From: Dillenia suffruticosa
Lineage: Eukaryota > Streptophyta > Magnoliopsida > Dilleniales > Dilleniaceae
Reading direction: 5' to 3'
NCBI GenBank assembly: GCA_033439265.1
Contig: JAVTVX010000004.1
Coordinates: forward strand, 24,437,201 to 24,501,200
DNA length: 64,000 nt
A program made the position numbers and the translations under genes. Of the stretch, positions 11,479 to 23,900 are shown piece by piece (position 1 is the stretch's first letter; each line of letters begins with the position of its first letter). A model generated the notes under the pieces. That model had not been told where the DNA came from. It searched no databases and saw only the letters and a list, made by a program, of their open reading frames with translations.

Positions 11479-14400
11479 CTACAAGTACAATTGAATTAGC
11501 TCATCACTGACAACAGAAGGGGTTAGCACACCCAGATCTGTAAAGAGTAGAGTAAGATATTGGGGGGGTGTATAATCCCTTGCAGATGTTTCAACCTCAA
11601 CCTTGGATGATATTGGTACCCCAAAATCAATGGGGCGCGATGCAGGTGTCAAATCTTTCTGGTCCAGGGGGTATAGCCGAGCAAACTGCATAGAGAAACA
11701 ACAATAACAACAATCAAACATTTGTACTAAACTATGAGGGTTCATATGCTGGACCATACTGCCACTTGAATGTTCTTCCATCACAAAATGCAAAAAAAAA
11801 ATAAATCTGATGGTCTTGTACCTTAAGATAATTAGGAACTTAAAGTGAAAAAAAAAAAGAAGAAAAAAGATACCAATAGTTTTAAAAGTACCTTATAGCT
11901 TTCAGCGGCCACGTAAACAGGCTTGTTCATGCTATGGGCCACTAAAGCAATTTGATATGTCCCCATCATGTTAATAATGCCTCCACTTTCAACTACTCCA
12001 TCAGCACCAACAAAAACCATGTCAACCTCATCCATTGAGTAGGCCACAGCGGAGTCTATCAGAAGCTTCACAGGAACATCAAGCTTGGCAAGCTCATTCG
12101 ACAATAGTAACCCTGTCCTCTCTGGCCTGCCTTCTGCATGTCACAGCATGTAAAATTAAAATTTGGTGCTTCCATGGTATGGATGAATGAAAATGCTTGC
12201 TTCTCAAACTGAGCAAAATGAGACTACTGATATTAAGTAATACAAAGGCATGTCATGCCGGTGACAGACTCAACAGTCCTTCAGACCAGACTCGATCAAT
12301 TGAACATAACTGTAGTTAAAACTAAAAGCAACCACTTCAACATTTCTCTGAAGTTTTTGTTTGTCAAGGATATTATTAGTAGAAAATTTGAACCAGAATG
12401 AGAATGGGGATGTGGAAGCTGATCAGAGGCCTTGCTGCACACGTATAACAAAGCTTTATGTTCTATTCAACATGCAGTACAGACTAAAATTTACTAAAAT
12501 ATGCAAAATGCTTGCTGACAACAAGGGCTTAGAAAACAAGACCTGTGCAAAACACTCGAAATAGTTTTTTATTTTGTGCAGCCAGCTTCAGAACTTCTGA
12601 GACAACTCTAGAGAAACCATGCACCAAAATGGTACATCCATCAAATACGAAATCTTGACTTAGCATGGCAATTGTTTTGCGTGCCTGAAACAATATAAAT
12701 ATATCCAAATCAATGGTAATTGCAGAATTTCTTACACTAAATTAGTACCATCATCAAGGCCTGAATAGCTCCATACCTTATAGGAAATTTCTCCAAATTT
12801 TTCTGCACGTTCAAGTAAACGAGATTTTGCTGAATTAAAGTCCTCATATTCTAAAGCAGAAGTTCTCGTAACATATCGCATGAACAGGTCACAGCCCGCT
12901 GTCAAAGAAATAGAGGTTGTGTCCCAGGACTGGAATTGACAAATAAAGTTAAGAACTTGAATTGAAAATTACAAAAGATAAAACCATTTGATACTATAAT
13001 AGACCCCCACGAAAATAGGAAGGAAAAATATAAAGAATAAGGTACAAAAGGAGTAAAGAGGAGTTCAGGTTGTTTCTACGAGATGCATCAGCATTCCACA
13101 TCAAGTTTGTGCAATCAAATATTTCATATCTCCTTTTGAAAAGATTGACTTGTGAGGTGAGTTGATCCATTTCTTTGGAATATTAATTGCTGGAAACTAT
13201 TCCATAAATTCCCTATGGAGGTGGAGAGAATTGGTTGTCACATATATTACTCCCTCCTAAATCTAGGAATGGTCGGAGAAGGTGTCAAAGTTAAGGCTGT
13301 GCAGCAGCAGGTGAAAGAACTCAGTCTCCTTTTGCTCCCACAAACCCATATTCAGCATGCAGGCTCAACAAGTTTGCAACACATCTCATTGCATCTTCTA
13401 TGTAGATGAAAGCTTTTTTACCAGATAAATCTGCTGTGCTGTCTGAAGAATATTTGATGCAGCTGGTGAATGAACTTTGATATGATTTTTTGCAATGTAT
13501 GATTATGCTTTTGAGTTCTGTGCTAATCTTCAACATTTTTAAACAACAACAAACTGAATCTTAGTCCCAATATTTGGGGTCGGCCATTTGAAACACAAAT
13601 TTGAAAAAGATAAAGAAAAGAAAAATTATATGTACAAAAGGAAAATGAAAGGGAAAAAGAAAAAAAAAATAAATCAATAGATATATATCTAAATTATTGG
13701 TCTAATTTGTGCAGATTCTTCTACGCCATCAATTTCTATCCATTTCTATCTAATATCATTTTTTCTTCTAAACCCTTAACTTCCATATTTTTACGAATAA
13801 CTTGCATCCAAATTTTCAGTGGTTTATCTTTACATTTTACTAAATTTTCTATATTTAAGTTCTCGATTCTCATAACCGGTGCATCTTTGGGTTATTTTTA
13901 CACATGCCCGAATCACCTCAGACAACACTCTCGCACCTTATCTGCAATTGAACTAACTCCTAACTTGTTACGAATATCTTCATTTCTAATTCTATCTCTT
14001 CTAATTTTTTCACACATCTACTTAAATATCCTCATTTCTGTTACAACCATCTTTTGTTCTTATTTTTGTTTAATAACTCAACACTCAGTGTCATACAATA
14101 GTGTAGATCTAATCACGGTTTTATAAAACTTTCCCTTCAAATGCAATGTTATCGTGCGATCGCACAGAATTTCGGATGTCATTCTCCATTTCATCCAACC
14201 CGCTTGAATGTTATGGCTCATATCTCCATCTATATTGTCATCATTTTAAATAATGGAATCTAGATATCTAAATAGTTCACTTTTGGATACGTTTTGCCTA
14301 TCTAGCCTAATTGTTTCTTCATCATTCCGATAATTAACGCTAAGCCCACATCTCATATATTTGGTTTTCGATTTACTCAATCTAAACCCTCTGCATTCCG

Positions 14401-16931
14401 GTGTGAGTCTCCATAATTTTAATTTAGCACTAACATTCTCCTTAGTTTCAACACTTTTAAACACTTTCTTTTTTTTTTATTTTTTGGCAAGAGCAACAAG
14501 AAACACACCAAGCTTAGGTTACAAAAACTACAACAAACTATAAATCTCTCCATTCTCAGAACTTTTTAGATGAGAACAACATGCATTTTGTATGTAGGCA
14601 TCTCATATTAAGGTCAAATTGTAATTGCTTGCGTGATAGAAGGACCCAAAGTTTGCAACTTTACTTATAGGGTCAGGCCAAAGAAACTCTACAATCCAAA
14701 TAAACCTATAGGGAAAAGTGACACCAGTCAAGTAAATTTCAGTTGAGTGGATTAGATTCGGACACTGACTTCAACAGCAGATATATCAAGCATATTTGCC
14801 ATGTTGAGCTCGTTGCTTGAAGATGTTCAAAAGTCAAGTCCTACAAAAGGGATTTGAGCTTCTCCTATAAGGGTGACATTTCCAATGTGGTTACCAAGCC
14901 ATGCAGCTTTTTCTTAGGAAAACACACAGCTACTCGCTTATGCTAAAAGGCATTAATACAAAAGGGGGATATCAGGAGCGTTTTGAATCCCTTATGCATA
15001 AAAATGCCAGTATAGATAGTTAGTGAGAGAGAGAGAGAGAGAGAGAGATAGTTATCGATAGAGAGAGACTAAGAGCATGGCGCGTGGGCATGCACATAAG
15101 GCACCCTGTTCTTCATTATATTTCCCCTCCTATATTCCTTTGCTTTGTCTTAACAAAGTCCTCGTCATTGGGGGAGGGAATTCGTCAGGTACTTAAAGCA
15201 TACCACTAAACACATGGAATCTAAAGGGGCAATATTTAGACAGCTTAACCTTTTTTCTGTTAAGAAGAGGCTGCTTCTTGAATAAGACGCAAGCAATATT
15301 ATGACATGTTTACCCACACCATTAAATAAATAAATAAATATAAAACTTGCTTATGAACTTCTGTATTCAAGTCCAGACATTCTTCGGTGACAACTTAAGG
15401 TGCCAACTTATGAACCTAATCAGCACAAGCTTATTTCTTTCACTTTCATTAAATGGAAGCAAAATTGCTGGAACAATATAAAACCCTTCTAAAACTTGTC
15501 AACAAGTTTCTATTAATTACTTTTTTTCAAGAAACAAAACCATGAATGTAAAGTTTGAAGGAGGCAGCAAAACATGGTACCAGGTGCCATTATCCGGCTA
15601 ACCAAGTTCAATTAGGAAGATCATTTTCTTAGATAACCTAGGAGCATCTAAAGAGGAAAGAAAATTAAAGACCAGTGATTATACAACACGACTGAGTGCA
15701 CAAGAACACACCACCATTAAGCAAAATCATACACACAAAGTTCCAAGGGCATAATAGTTTTGTCTATTGTAGGGTATACATAATCACATCGGTCAACAAA
15801 AGTTATCATATTGATCATGACAGTAAAATAATAATAATAATAATTAAATAAACACTAAAAGAAAAGAGATATAATGGTTATAGCAATCATTCTGCAATGT
15901 GCGGCTATGACCTCTCCCAAAATTCAACATCCTCAACTTCTCGTAACACTCAGCATAATTACAGCACCAAAGAAACGGAAGAAAACGGACAGTCTATGCC
16001 CTCCCTCTCGAATCCATTCCATAAGTAAATCTCAACTACTCAATCAACAAATTCACCAAGACATACCACATCAACGAAATTAGAATTACGAAAAAGAAAA
16101 TATGACAAGAACACTACAGCGTCTGTTAAGGGGATTTTGTGATTACTCTACAATCAGTGCCTGAGAATATATTCATATATTATTTGTACCAAAATAGCTT
16201 TCATCCAAGGTTTAAAGGCTTGTCCAAGGAAGAGAAAAAGGAGGGGTCGCTTAGCAGAAGAGTAGGGCGTTCAGCACCTATGACAAACATGAGAAAAATT
16301 GGAATTCCACCCATAATTAACTGGTCGGTATTGAGTTCCATCCAAAATTAACTATACCCAATTCCGGCAGTGGATCATGCTAAGCAATAATGCACAAAAG
16401 GGCATCAAATAGAGGAAAGAGAGTAGAGGAGCAAACTTTGAGAGAATCGGAGGCTTTCTTGAGCTCAATCTCGAGTTCCATCATGGTGGTAGCCTCACTA
16501 GAACGAATGACGGCAGCCAAAGCCCTAATAGCCGCCACGGCCTCCGCCAGATCAGGCTGCCCCCTCCAACTGTTGAACTCGTCTATGACACTAAACGGCT
16601 TCCCGGAATCAGAGGACAAGGAGTTGCGGTGAATATCGGGGGGAGGGATGTCGACGGAGGGGTCGCGGCCGACGGCGGCCTGAGCCTGAGCAAGCCAGTC
16701 ACTGGTGACAACGCCGTGGTGGGCGGCGCGAGTCTGGTAGTAGGCGGAGACGTTGGGAATATTGTCGTGGGTGGAGGAGTTGAAATTAGGGTTAGGGAGA
16801 GCGTTGGCCATGGGAAGAGGGGTGGCTGATGAAGAGAGAGAGAAAGAAGTGAGGCTCTCAGGCTTGGAGTCTTCCTTCTCGTCTTGTTGGATTTGCTTGT
16901 CGAGAATAAACGAAGCGGATCTCCACCACAT
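11479..16931 (-). CDS. Translation initiation factor eIF2B subunit alpha
   Basis: Five coding exons: 16437-16931, 12777-12929, 12543-12684, 11892-12133, 11479-11685; all junctions are GT-AG with matching phases, giving 412 aa. eIF2B is the cytosolic guanine-nucleotide exchange factor for eIF2, and alpha is a regulatory subunit of the ribose-phosphate-isomerase-like fold. Exon 1 encodes a long plant-type N-terminus (MWWRSASFILDKQ) and the start of the helical region. Exons 3-4 carry the conserved ILVHGFSRVV, LIDSAVAYSMDEVDMVFVGA and VESGGIINMMGTYQ blocks. The protein ends with the family C-terminus DELIQLYL. Intron 1 is about 3.5 kb and holds a LINE fragment. No lesion is seen; the order and length fit other plant eIF2B alpha proteins. 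Confidence 0.96.
13321..13536 (-). other. Unassigned open segment inside eIF2B alpha intron 1
   Basis: An open stretch whose translation (for example KKAFIYIEDAMRCVANLL) does not look like low-complexity noise, but I cannot place it in a family. It is not part of the eIF2B alpha protein, which splices across it. It may be a fragment of a retrocopy brought in with the neighbouring LINE debris, or chance. Confidence 0.25.
13541..14465 (-). mobile_element. LINE 3'-end fragment in eIF2B alpha intron 1
   Basis: On the minus strand the segment translates, with stops and shifts, to the C-terminal part of a plant non-LTR reverse transcriptase: a GFRLSKSKTKYM block and a SELFRYLDSII block (14246-14464), then HNIQAGWMKWRM and LKGKFYKTVIRSTL (near 14100-14240). 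The 3' end carries the GTTTGTTGTTGTT-type tail common in this LINE group, near 13541-13560. It is 5'-truncated and inactive. It lies in the same orientation as the host gene. Confidence 0.75.
15023..15064. repeat. GA-rich microsatellite in eIF2B alpha intron 1
   Basis: A GA run of about 26 bp followed by an interrupted second GA block. It lies inside the large first intron and is not coding. Confidence 0.8.
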
Positions 16932-18186
16932 CTATCTTACGTTTGTTCCTCTTTTTTTTTTTTTGATGTTTTTTTGGATTCGGGTGAGATAAGATTTTAG
17001 TGAAGAGAAAAAGGACGGGAGAGAGAGAGAGATTTGTCCGGCGAATAGGCAAATAGTCCGGTGACCACCACCCACCACCACCCACTCGAAAAAACGATTA
17101 GGATACCGTGTCGCCGTGAGGGTGATATTTGCGTGCGAAGAAGAGAAGGTTGTATGCTACTAACACTTGAAATTAATTAGTCAAAACTGAATATCTTCCC
17201 AGTGAAACAAAAAAAAGACTCTTTTTTATTTATTTAGGGATTATGTAAGAAGGGGTACGCCCGGAGATTGGGAGAGAGAAAGAGAGAGTGGGTTGGGTTT
17301 GATTTCGATTTATTTGCAAATAGTAACACTTGATTATTAAAATATTTTCCATTATATTTTCTAATTTTTTTAGTGGGGGCCCCACCTATTGGTTGGAACT
17401 AGGAATTGAGCCCTATTGCTTGTTTTAGGCCTCCGATCTCATGGGCCATTGAAGGACAGGAAAAGCCCAAATGGAACGCAGAGAACCATCTTATTATTAT
17501 TATTATTTTTTTGGTACTAAACCATCTTATTAGAAATCGCGTCAAAGGCCTCCGTCCCAACAATCTTATTGCCTTGCAATTGCAAGGCTGCTTGGCGATT
17601 ACCTTTTTAACCCCCTCCCCTCTCTCACAGCGTATGTCCTGAAATAGTTGCCATGATCTGATGAGATTACAGTAATTGTTCGATTTGGTTTTGAATATAT
17701 TTGATTTTTTATTTTTTTATTTTTATATTTATAATAATAAATTTTCTATATAACTCCATTCATACTTATTACAATAATTTATTAAAACAACGTATTATTA
17801 TGATTTCATATTTTATATTGCTTTCCGTGTTCAAATTTCTTTGACAATTATATGCTACTTTTGTAGGATTTCCCATAATTAACTTAATAGCAAGGTTGTC
17901 CTTGTCCTTTCATCGGATTACTTGATAAACGTATCAGATTAAAGATTAGTAAATATAAATTATAGTTTCATAGATGTGTACTCGATTAGATTCGTTGAAG
18001 AGCATGTTTGAATTCTAATAATTTTAATTTATTTTATAATTATACAGAAAGTGCTACCCTCTAACCCTCTAAAGATATCCTAATAAACATATATGTGTGT
18101 GTGTGTGTTGGTGCTCTCGTTACCCATTAAGATTACAAAAAATTTAAGAGAGTCAAGGGAAGGGAGAGAAAGTGATTTATATGTGA
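16932..18186. other. Intergenic region, eIF2B alpha promoter side
   Basis: The left part (to about 17160) is the leader and promoter side of eIF2B alpha. No other gene is supported. A GT microsatellite lies at about 18091-18108. Confidence 0.5.
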
Positions 18187-18352
18187 GATATTCTGATTTT
18201 TCTTTTACGACTATGTCTTCTATGTTAGATATCATGAGAATTATTTATTCAAGATTTTAAGTTAATGATTAGTAATATTTAATGCATAAAAAAGTTTTAA
18301 TTTGTATACGCAACAACATTTAACGTAGCCATACTCAATTAGACCGTTATAA
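18187..18352 (+). repeat. Tandem repeat unit 1 (interrupted by LINE)
   Basis: About 165 bp starting GATATTCTG. It aligns with 19644-19815 at an estimated 70 percent identity, sharing GACTATGT near the start, then TTCAAGATTTTAAGTTAATGATT, then TCAATTAGACCGTTAT near the end. The two units were adjacent before the LINE inserted between them. Confidence 0.65.
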
Positions 18353-18362
18353 GATATTTTGT

Positions 18363-19644
18363 TTTTTGGTAAGCAATGAGGAAGGATAACAAGGCTACAA
18401 AAGTAAGCCTAAACCTTTAGGTATAATCGGCCTGGGACCGTTCTTAGACCGAAGAGACTTGACATTTAACATGTCATCATGGAGAAGACTGTGCACGGAG
18501 GCCAGAGGAGAGGCAAATTCATGAAGACCTAAGCTACAACCGTGACCGAGAGCAGCAAGGTGGTTAGCGCACTTGTTACCCTCCCTCAACGTGTGGCGGA
18601 TCCTGACAACATTAGTCGCTTTTATCAGTTCCTGACAATCCTTGACAACATCGCTCAGCGGATGACTGGCGGAGGTTCCCTCTGTGAGTAGGTTGTAGAC
18701 AACCAGCGAATCCACCTCCAATTCGATGCGTTTGAGGCCTCTCTTGAGCGCAGGGAGAAGGCCCTCTCTAACTCTCCAAAATTCGGCATTGGTAACTGAA
18801 CATCTTCCCACATTAGCAGCAAATCCCACAATCCATTCGCCTTTATCATTCCTCAAGAGCCCCCCAGCAACAGCGCATCCGTCCTTTCTGACTGAACCGT
18901 CTGTGTTGAGCTTCAGGTTGCGAGCCCTAGGCGGGAGCCAGCTAATCCACTTTTGCAAACAAGAGGTCCTCAACAGATTGTTGCAATTGGCAGATTTGAT
19001 CTCTTTACTGAGATTTACAGCCCATCTGGTAACCATCAAAACCGACATGTTTTCCTTCTGAAAAATGCGCCTACATCTCGCTTTCCAGAGGATCCAAACT
19101 GTGGTCACGAAGGAGATTCTATCTACATTGATCATTCCCCTGTGAAGGCCTTTTGTGCCAAATTTGATCCATTTAACCACATCGGCACACCAGAAACTAT
19201 CCGCTGCTTCTACTCCCAGGATAACGAGTCGCCAAACTTCTTTGGCATAGCTGCAGTCTCAGAAGCAATGAAGAGTGGATTCTTTCACTCCTCTGCAGTG
19301 ATGACAATCGTCCTCCATCGTGAATTGTCGCTTCTTCCTCTCAAAATTAGTCATGAGCTTATTGCGAGCAACCAGCCACAAGAAGAATTTGATTCTCTCA
19401 GGACAAGATGCCTTCCGGATCCAATCCCAGTCTTCTTTCTCCTCACTGCCCTTGTATTTGAGAGAGAGACAGCACCTATAGGCTGAGACAACTGAGAAAC
19501 TCCCATCTCCACTTCCATCCCAGCCGAAATCATCAATAGCATTGAGATGTCTGGCAATCATGACACTTCATATTTGATCAACTTTTTCAGCCGGGAGACA
19601 GGCTTGAAGCTCTTCCAAATTCCATTCTCTACTACTAGAGATGA
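18363..19644 (-). mobile_element. 5'-truncated LINE insertion (RVT zinc-binding and RNase H region)
   Basis: Flanked by a candidate 9-bp duplication ATATTTTGT (18354-18362 and 19645-19653). In element sense it ends in a short A-rich tail (CCAAAAAACAAAAT). One reading frame runs from about 19635 to 18395: NLEELQACLPAE, the reverse-transcriptase zinc-binding region with CHHC, then an RNase H-like domain with TDGS, AEFW and EVDS motifs. The last catalytic position, usually Asp in REGNxxAD, is Asn here (REGNKCAN). Only two stops break the frame, both TGA, near 19575 and at 19259, at places where the family tends to have Arg. Endonuclease and polymerase regions are missing. Confidence 0.82.
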
Positions 19645-19815
19645 ATATTTTGTGATGACTATGTTATCTGTATTATGTACCGTAAGAAATTATTTGTTCA
19701 AGATTTTGAGTTAATGATTAATAAGATTTAATGTATAGAGGATGTTTTCGTTTACATATAAGATGTGCATATATTCTTTCATTTAGGTTAACCATAATCG
19801 ATTAGACTATGGTAA
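19644..19815 (+). repeat. Tandem repeat unit 2
   Basis: Second, diverged copy of 18187-18352, including TTCAAGATTTTGAGTTAATGATT and ATCGATTAGACTATGG. Its first bases overlap the right-hand LINE target-site duplication, which suggests the LINE landed at the unit boundary. Confidence 0.65.
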
Positions 19816-20058
19816 TACTATACGGACAAAATAGGTAATTTTTTAAGCGAGATTATTTTGATTAATTTTATTCAATTATTAATATGTTTTAATCAATTTA
19901 AATAAATATCTAATTAAGAATTAATCAAAATATATTAATGCATTTTACCATGAACATTTAATCTCTTTTAACTTTCACTCTTTAGGTATACATAACAAGA
20001 TTCATTAAACTAAGATCCGTAGCAAAAGAGCGTGCGTACATAACTTGGGGAACATTTT

Positions 20059-20918
20059 TTAGATTTTACCATTGATGAGACCGCAGACAACAATAAGCCC
20101 CATTACAAGGGAGTAATCATGGTTGGGCTCCACCACCATTGTCAACACGTCTTCTCCCAAGACAACCCCACTTGCCGATCGTTTCCTCTTTAACTGCGCA
20201 GGCGTGTCCATTGGTTAGATTAAAAACATCCATGTTAAATCTGGTCTTGACTTTTTCCAGCCAAAGAACATCATCAACTAGAACAGAATTACACACACAC
20301 ACACACACACACACGTCTACTGCTCTCATGAGCAAACTTTTTTTTACCTCTGCAATGAGTCCTCCCAAGTTGTCTACTATGTTACACGTTCCCTTGCCGG
20401 CCCAGTCCTCCATTTTGTACTTGTAATAAAGTGATTGTTTCTTTTCAAGCCCAAGAAGAACCTCACATGGCGGCAAGTCGCCTCTCCTTCTTAGGAAACA
20501 AAGAGGTTTCTTCACTTGGAAATGGAGTTCCTTCCTTCTTTAAGCTTGCCGATGGATGATCCCACACAACCACCGGTTGCTAATTTGTACCCTTCCCAAG
20601 TGCCAAAGAGTGTAAATTTCTGCAAAAAAGATCATGTTGCATTTTTAGAAACATTGCCCCTTAACTGCCCAGTTACATTAATTCGCCAGTCCATGTGCGC
20701 CTTACCTTTTTAAGTATGGTGAATTGAAGATTTCCTTTGGAATCCATGAGAAAAACTTCATCTGTACTTCTAGAGTCATAGTTATCAACCCTATACACGA
20801 GCTGCCCACTTGAGTTGAACACCGTGCAACCCTTGCCATTTAGCACCAAGGACTTCATCCACACCGTGAAAACTTCTTGTTGAGTTGTCAAGTGGAGAGC
20901 AGAAGAGAGCAAAGCCAT
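20059..20918 (-). CDS. LURP-one-related (LOR, DUF567) protein gene, apparent frameshift
   Basis: Three exons are proposed: 20706-20918, 20348-20619 and 20059-20193. LOR proteins have a tubby-like beta-barrel fold and include pathogen-response members. Exon 1 gives MALLSS... with WMKSLVLNGKGCTVF and YRVDNYD. Exon 2 starts with FTLFGTWEGYK and continues with FQVKKPLCFLRR and CNIVDNLGGLIAE. Exon 3 gives SGVVLGEDVLTMVVEP and a hydrophobic end (LVMGLIVVCGLI). Exon 2 changes frame between about 20515 and 20560 (272 bp, not a multiple of three), so the gene may be a recent pseudogene or hold a sequencing error. An open frame reading through intron 2 would encode VCVCVCVC from an AC repeat; this is not the protein. 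The family call is firm; functional status is open. Confidence 0.72.
20291..20314. repeat. (AC)n microsatellite in LURP-one intron 2
   Basis: About 12 AC units between the exon 2 donor (20346-20347) and the exon 3 acceptor (20194-20195). It lies in an intron under the three-exon model. Confidence 0.9.
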
Positions 20919-23900
20919 TTTGGTCCCAGAAGTGAAAAGTATGCTTAGTATGCCACACCAAAAAGGGCTTTTAAATGTCTTTTAAACTAACGCAACTGGA
21001 TCAAGAGCTATATTATATTTGTTGTAGGAAAAAGGGATTAAAGAAACATAATAATATGTAAAAAGAAACTAGACTTTTTGATAAAGTGGCAAGAAGAAAA
21101 AGTATTGGCGCTTGTCTCGTTGATAGTGCTAGAGCAGTTGATTTGGACATAAAGGCATATGATCATCCAAAATGGCATGTGTAGTTGCATAATTATCATA
21201 TCCACATTTCGCGTGTCTTATACCATATAAAAAGTCCTCAAAAGATTAGAATGACTTCTCGAGAATAAAAGAACAAGGGATTCCCCTGTCGCAGAGGGGA
21301 CTTGAGAAGCATTGGCTAGCCGGTTCAATTAATGTAGTTAAAGTTGAAGCTTATCGCTTTTGCGAATCCATGAATTGCCATTTATGTCATGTGGAGGATT
21401 TGCTTATGTGATTTTGTTAGCTCACCAAGACCAAACTCAACACTCCTCTTGTTCTGCTATGCAGCAATTACAATCCCCTCTTTTGCACGTAAAGGGTTCG
21501 TGCAGCAGCCAACACCAACATGTGCAGCATAATCGCGGTGGTGTCGTGTTTTTTTAGGCCTAAACACCCTTACACATAGCATCTACTTTTTTCTTGTTAT
21601 GCATAAAAATGAACAATTTCAGGATCCAGTTATGGTAGCCCTAATTCTTGTAGAGGTGAAAAGTGAGGAGAGGAAGCCCTAAAGTTGGCCAGACATTTTG
21701 ACTGTTAGGGCTTTAACTTAAAATGAGGTTGTGCTGGTTTATACTCATGCATTTGCATAGCAGATGCAGAACTGAATGCTTAACTCTTAAAACTCCATTA
21801 ACAAATAGATCCCATGTTCAAAGTCCACAGATCTGCAATAGTGATCATAAAATATCTTGTCCGTAAAAATGGCAAACCCGAAAATTGCAACATATAGTAG
21901 TCAAACTAGTTGCATAATTGGTGCAGAGGTCAGTATACCCAAGTAGTATTTTATCATGGTTACGCACAATTCAGATAATGTAAAGCCATAAAAATGGCAA
22001 ATCATGTCCCTTTGGTCCGGCGGTTTATAAATAATAACAAAACATTGACAAAGAACCAGAGATTTTGTTTGGGCATAGCCTTTTGTGACTCATCAGACAT
22101 AACCTAAAAATATCTTAATTAGTACTTCAAAAGATAATCGACTGATGGAAAAAATCATCTTTCTCGATTTATTAAAAGAAAATCTTAATTTGTAATATAA
22201 TCTTTTAAAAGAAAATATCTTTTTTCTATTGAAATAACAGAAAGACAAATACAAAGTGATATTTGTTCCGCATTCATTGAGGGTGATTGAGGTTGAATTT
22301 ATGGTCATTTTATTGAAATGAGAGGAGAATGTATACATTTATATTATTTGTCTGTCACAAAATGGATGTGGATGAGTTAGCAATGGCCTATGTTTTTGTA
22401 TTGTCATTTAGATAAGCTTTGATCTCATTGATTGTTAAATTTGATAGTTGGATAGTTGTCTATGCCACGAGCTGTGGCAGCCGCCTTGTGGGGGGATTTT
22501 ACCTAATAAGTTAACTAGTATTTTTTTTTACCATGTGCTTATATCTATAGTAAAATGTAGTGAAGCCTGCACAGTTGAGTGGACTTGATTGAGACTTCAA
22601 AGACAGATAACTAAATCATATGCACCATCTTGGCATTTGCTAAGGATTTGATTGTTTGCGGATACAAGTTTCCAGTAGCAGGTGTGGGTGCTTTACTTGG
22701 GCAAAATCCATCTTTTTTTGTGGGGGGGGGGGAGCGGCAAAATCCATCTTTGCTCATTCTCTGCGTAGACAGTGAAGTGCACATTTTCCCTCATCACCTG
22801 GATAAGGACTGTTTTTTAAAAATAATAATATAAAATAAAAAGAAAAAAAAGTGTGCTTCTTGGACTCCCGAAGGCGGCCTTACTGTTTATGTCTCAACTC
22901 CAAGTGCAAGCAGACAAGTGTGTAGACTGTGGCACTCAGCATTTTGACAAGTCCTGACTAAAGCAAGGAAGTCACCAGAATCAAGGAAGTTGGATCCTAA
23001 GATAGAACTAACGAAATTGAAGCCACAACCCCCCCCCCCCCAAAAAAAAGAAAAAGATGTCATTCTGGTGAGCAGGACAGCGAGATTAGGTGGGTAGCTT
23101 GTTGATGCCATGTCATATTGTTTGGAGTCGGAAAGGAACAATCAGGCAGCCGAGAAAGAGGTTTTTATTTATTTTTTTTAAGTGGGCTAGAGACTCGACA
23201 TACCCAAAAGAGAGGACTATTTCACACTGGGAGGAACGAATAAGAGTCTCCTGGCCTTCTTCCTGGGATGATGGTAGAAAACCTGGCAGCATTTGGCCAT
23301 TTTTTTTAAATAGTACGTACGATTACATTTTAATTAATTTGATTTAAATATTATCGAATCCAAATTAAGAAGAGATTTCTTAATATAATTTTTTTTTAAA
23401 AAAATTTTGAATGCGAAACGTAGATCGACAGTGATGACATTACTTAACTAAATTTTCAACTGAGATTGATGCGATCGCTTGGGACATAAATCCTTAGGTG
23501 CAATTTTTTGGACAAAGACTTCTAAATCAGGGATGGACCAGAACTCCTCCTTCCCCTGCCCCCACAAAGACGGAAGGGAAAAAAAAAAAGGATAGGAACA
23601 AAAACAAAATCGCTGACCCAATGTGTGGCTCTTGTAGAACAAAAGGTTTTGGGCGTTGGTGCACTTTGGTGGCCCAAGCCCGCAATGTGTGGCGTAGAAC
23701 GTTGTTTCGGATGGCTTTGGGATGCGACTAAAATATGTAAATTTTTTATTATTATTATTATTATTAAGGCATGTACAGGTCATTTTGGAGTGAGATCACG
23801 TGACAAAATAAACCCGTGAACAATTAAATAAATCAAATTTTATATAATAATATATGTCTGAATAACGATCAAAATTTTTTAAAAATAAAAATAAATAAAT

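Noticed and set aside
13707-14126. A 139-codon plus-strand open frame rich in Phe, Ser and Ile
   Set aside because: It is the antisense of the LINE fragment that reads as reverse transcriptase on the minus strand.
18726-19486. Long plus-strand open frames (111 and 177 codons)
   Set aside because: They are antisense shadows of the LINE RNase H and zinc-binding region.
20117-20515. A single 132-codon open frame with a VCVCVCVC segment
   Set aside because: It reads through intron 2 of the LURP-one gene. The family C-terminus lies in another frame after a good acceptor, so the AC repeat is intronic.
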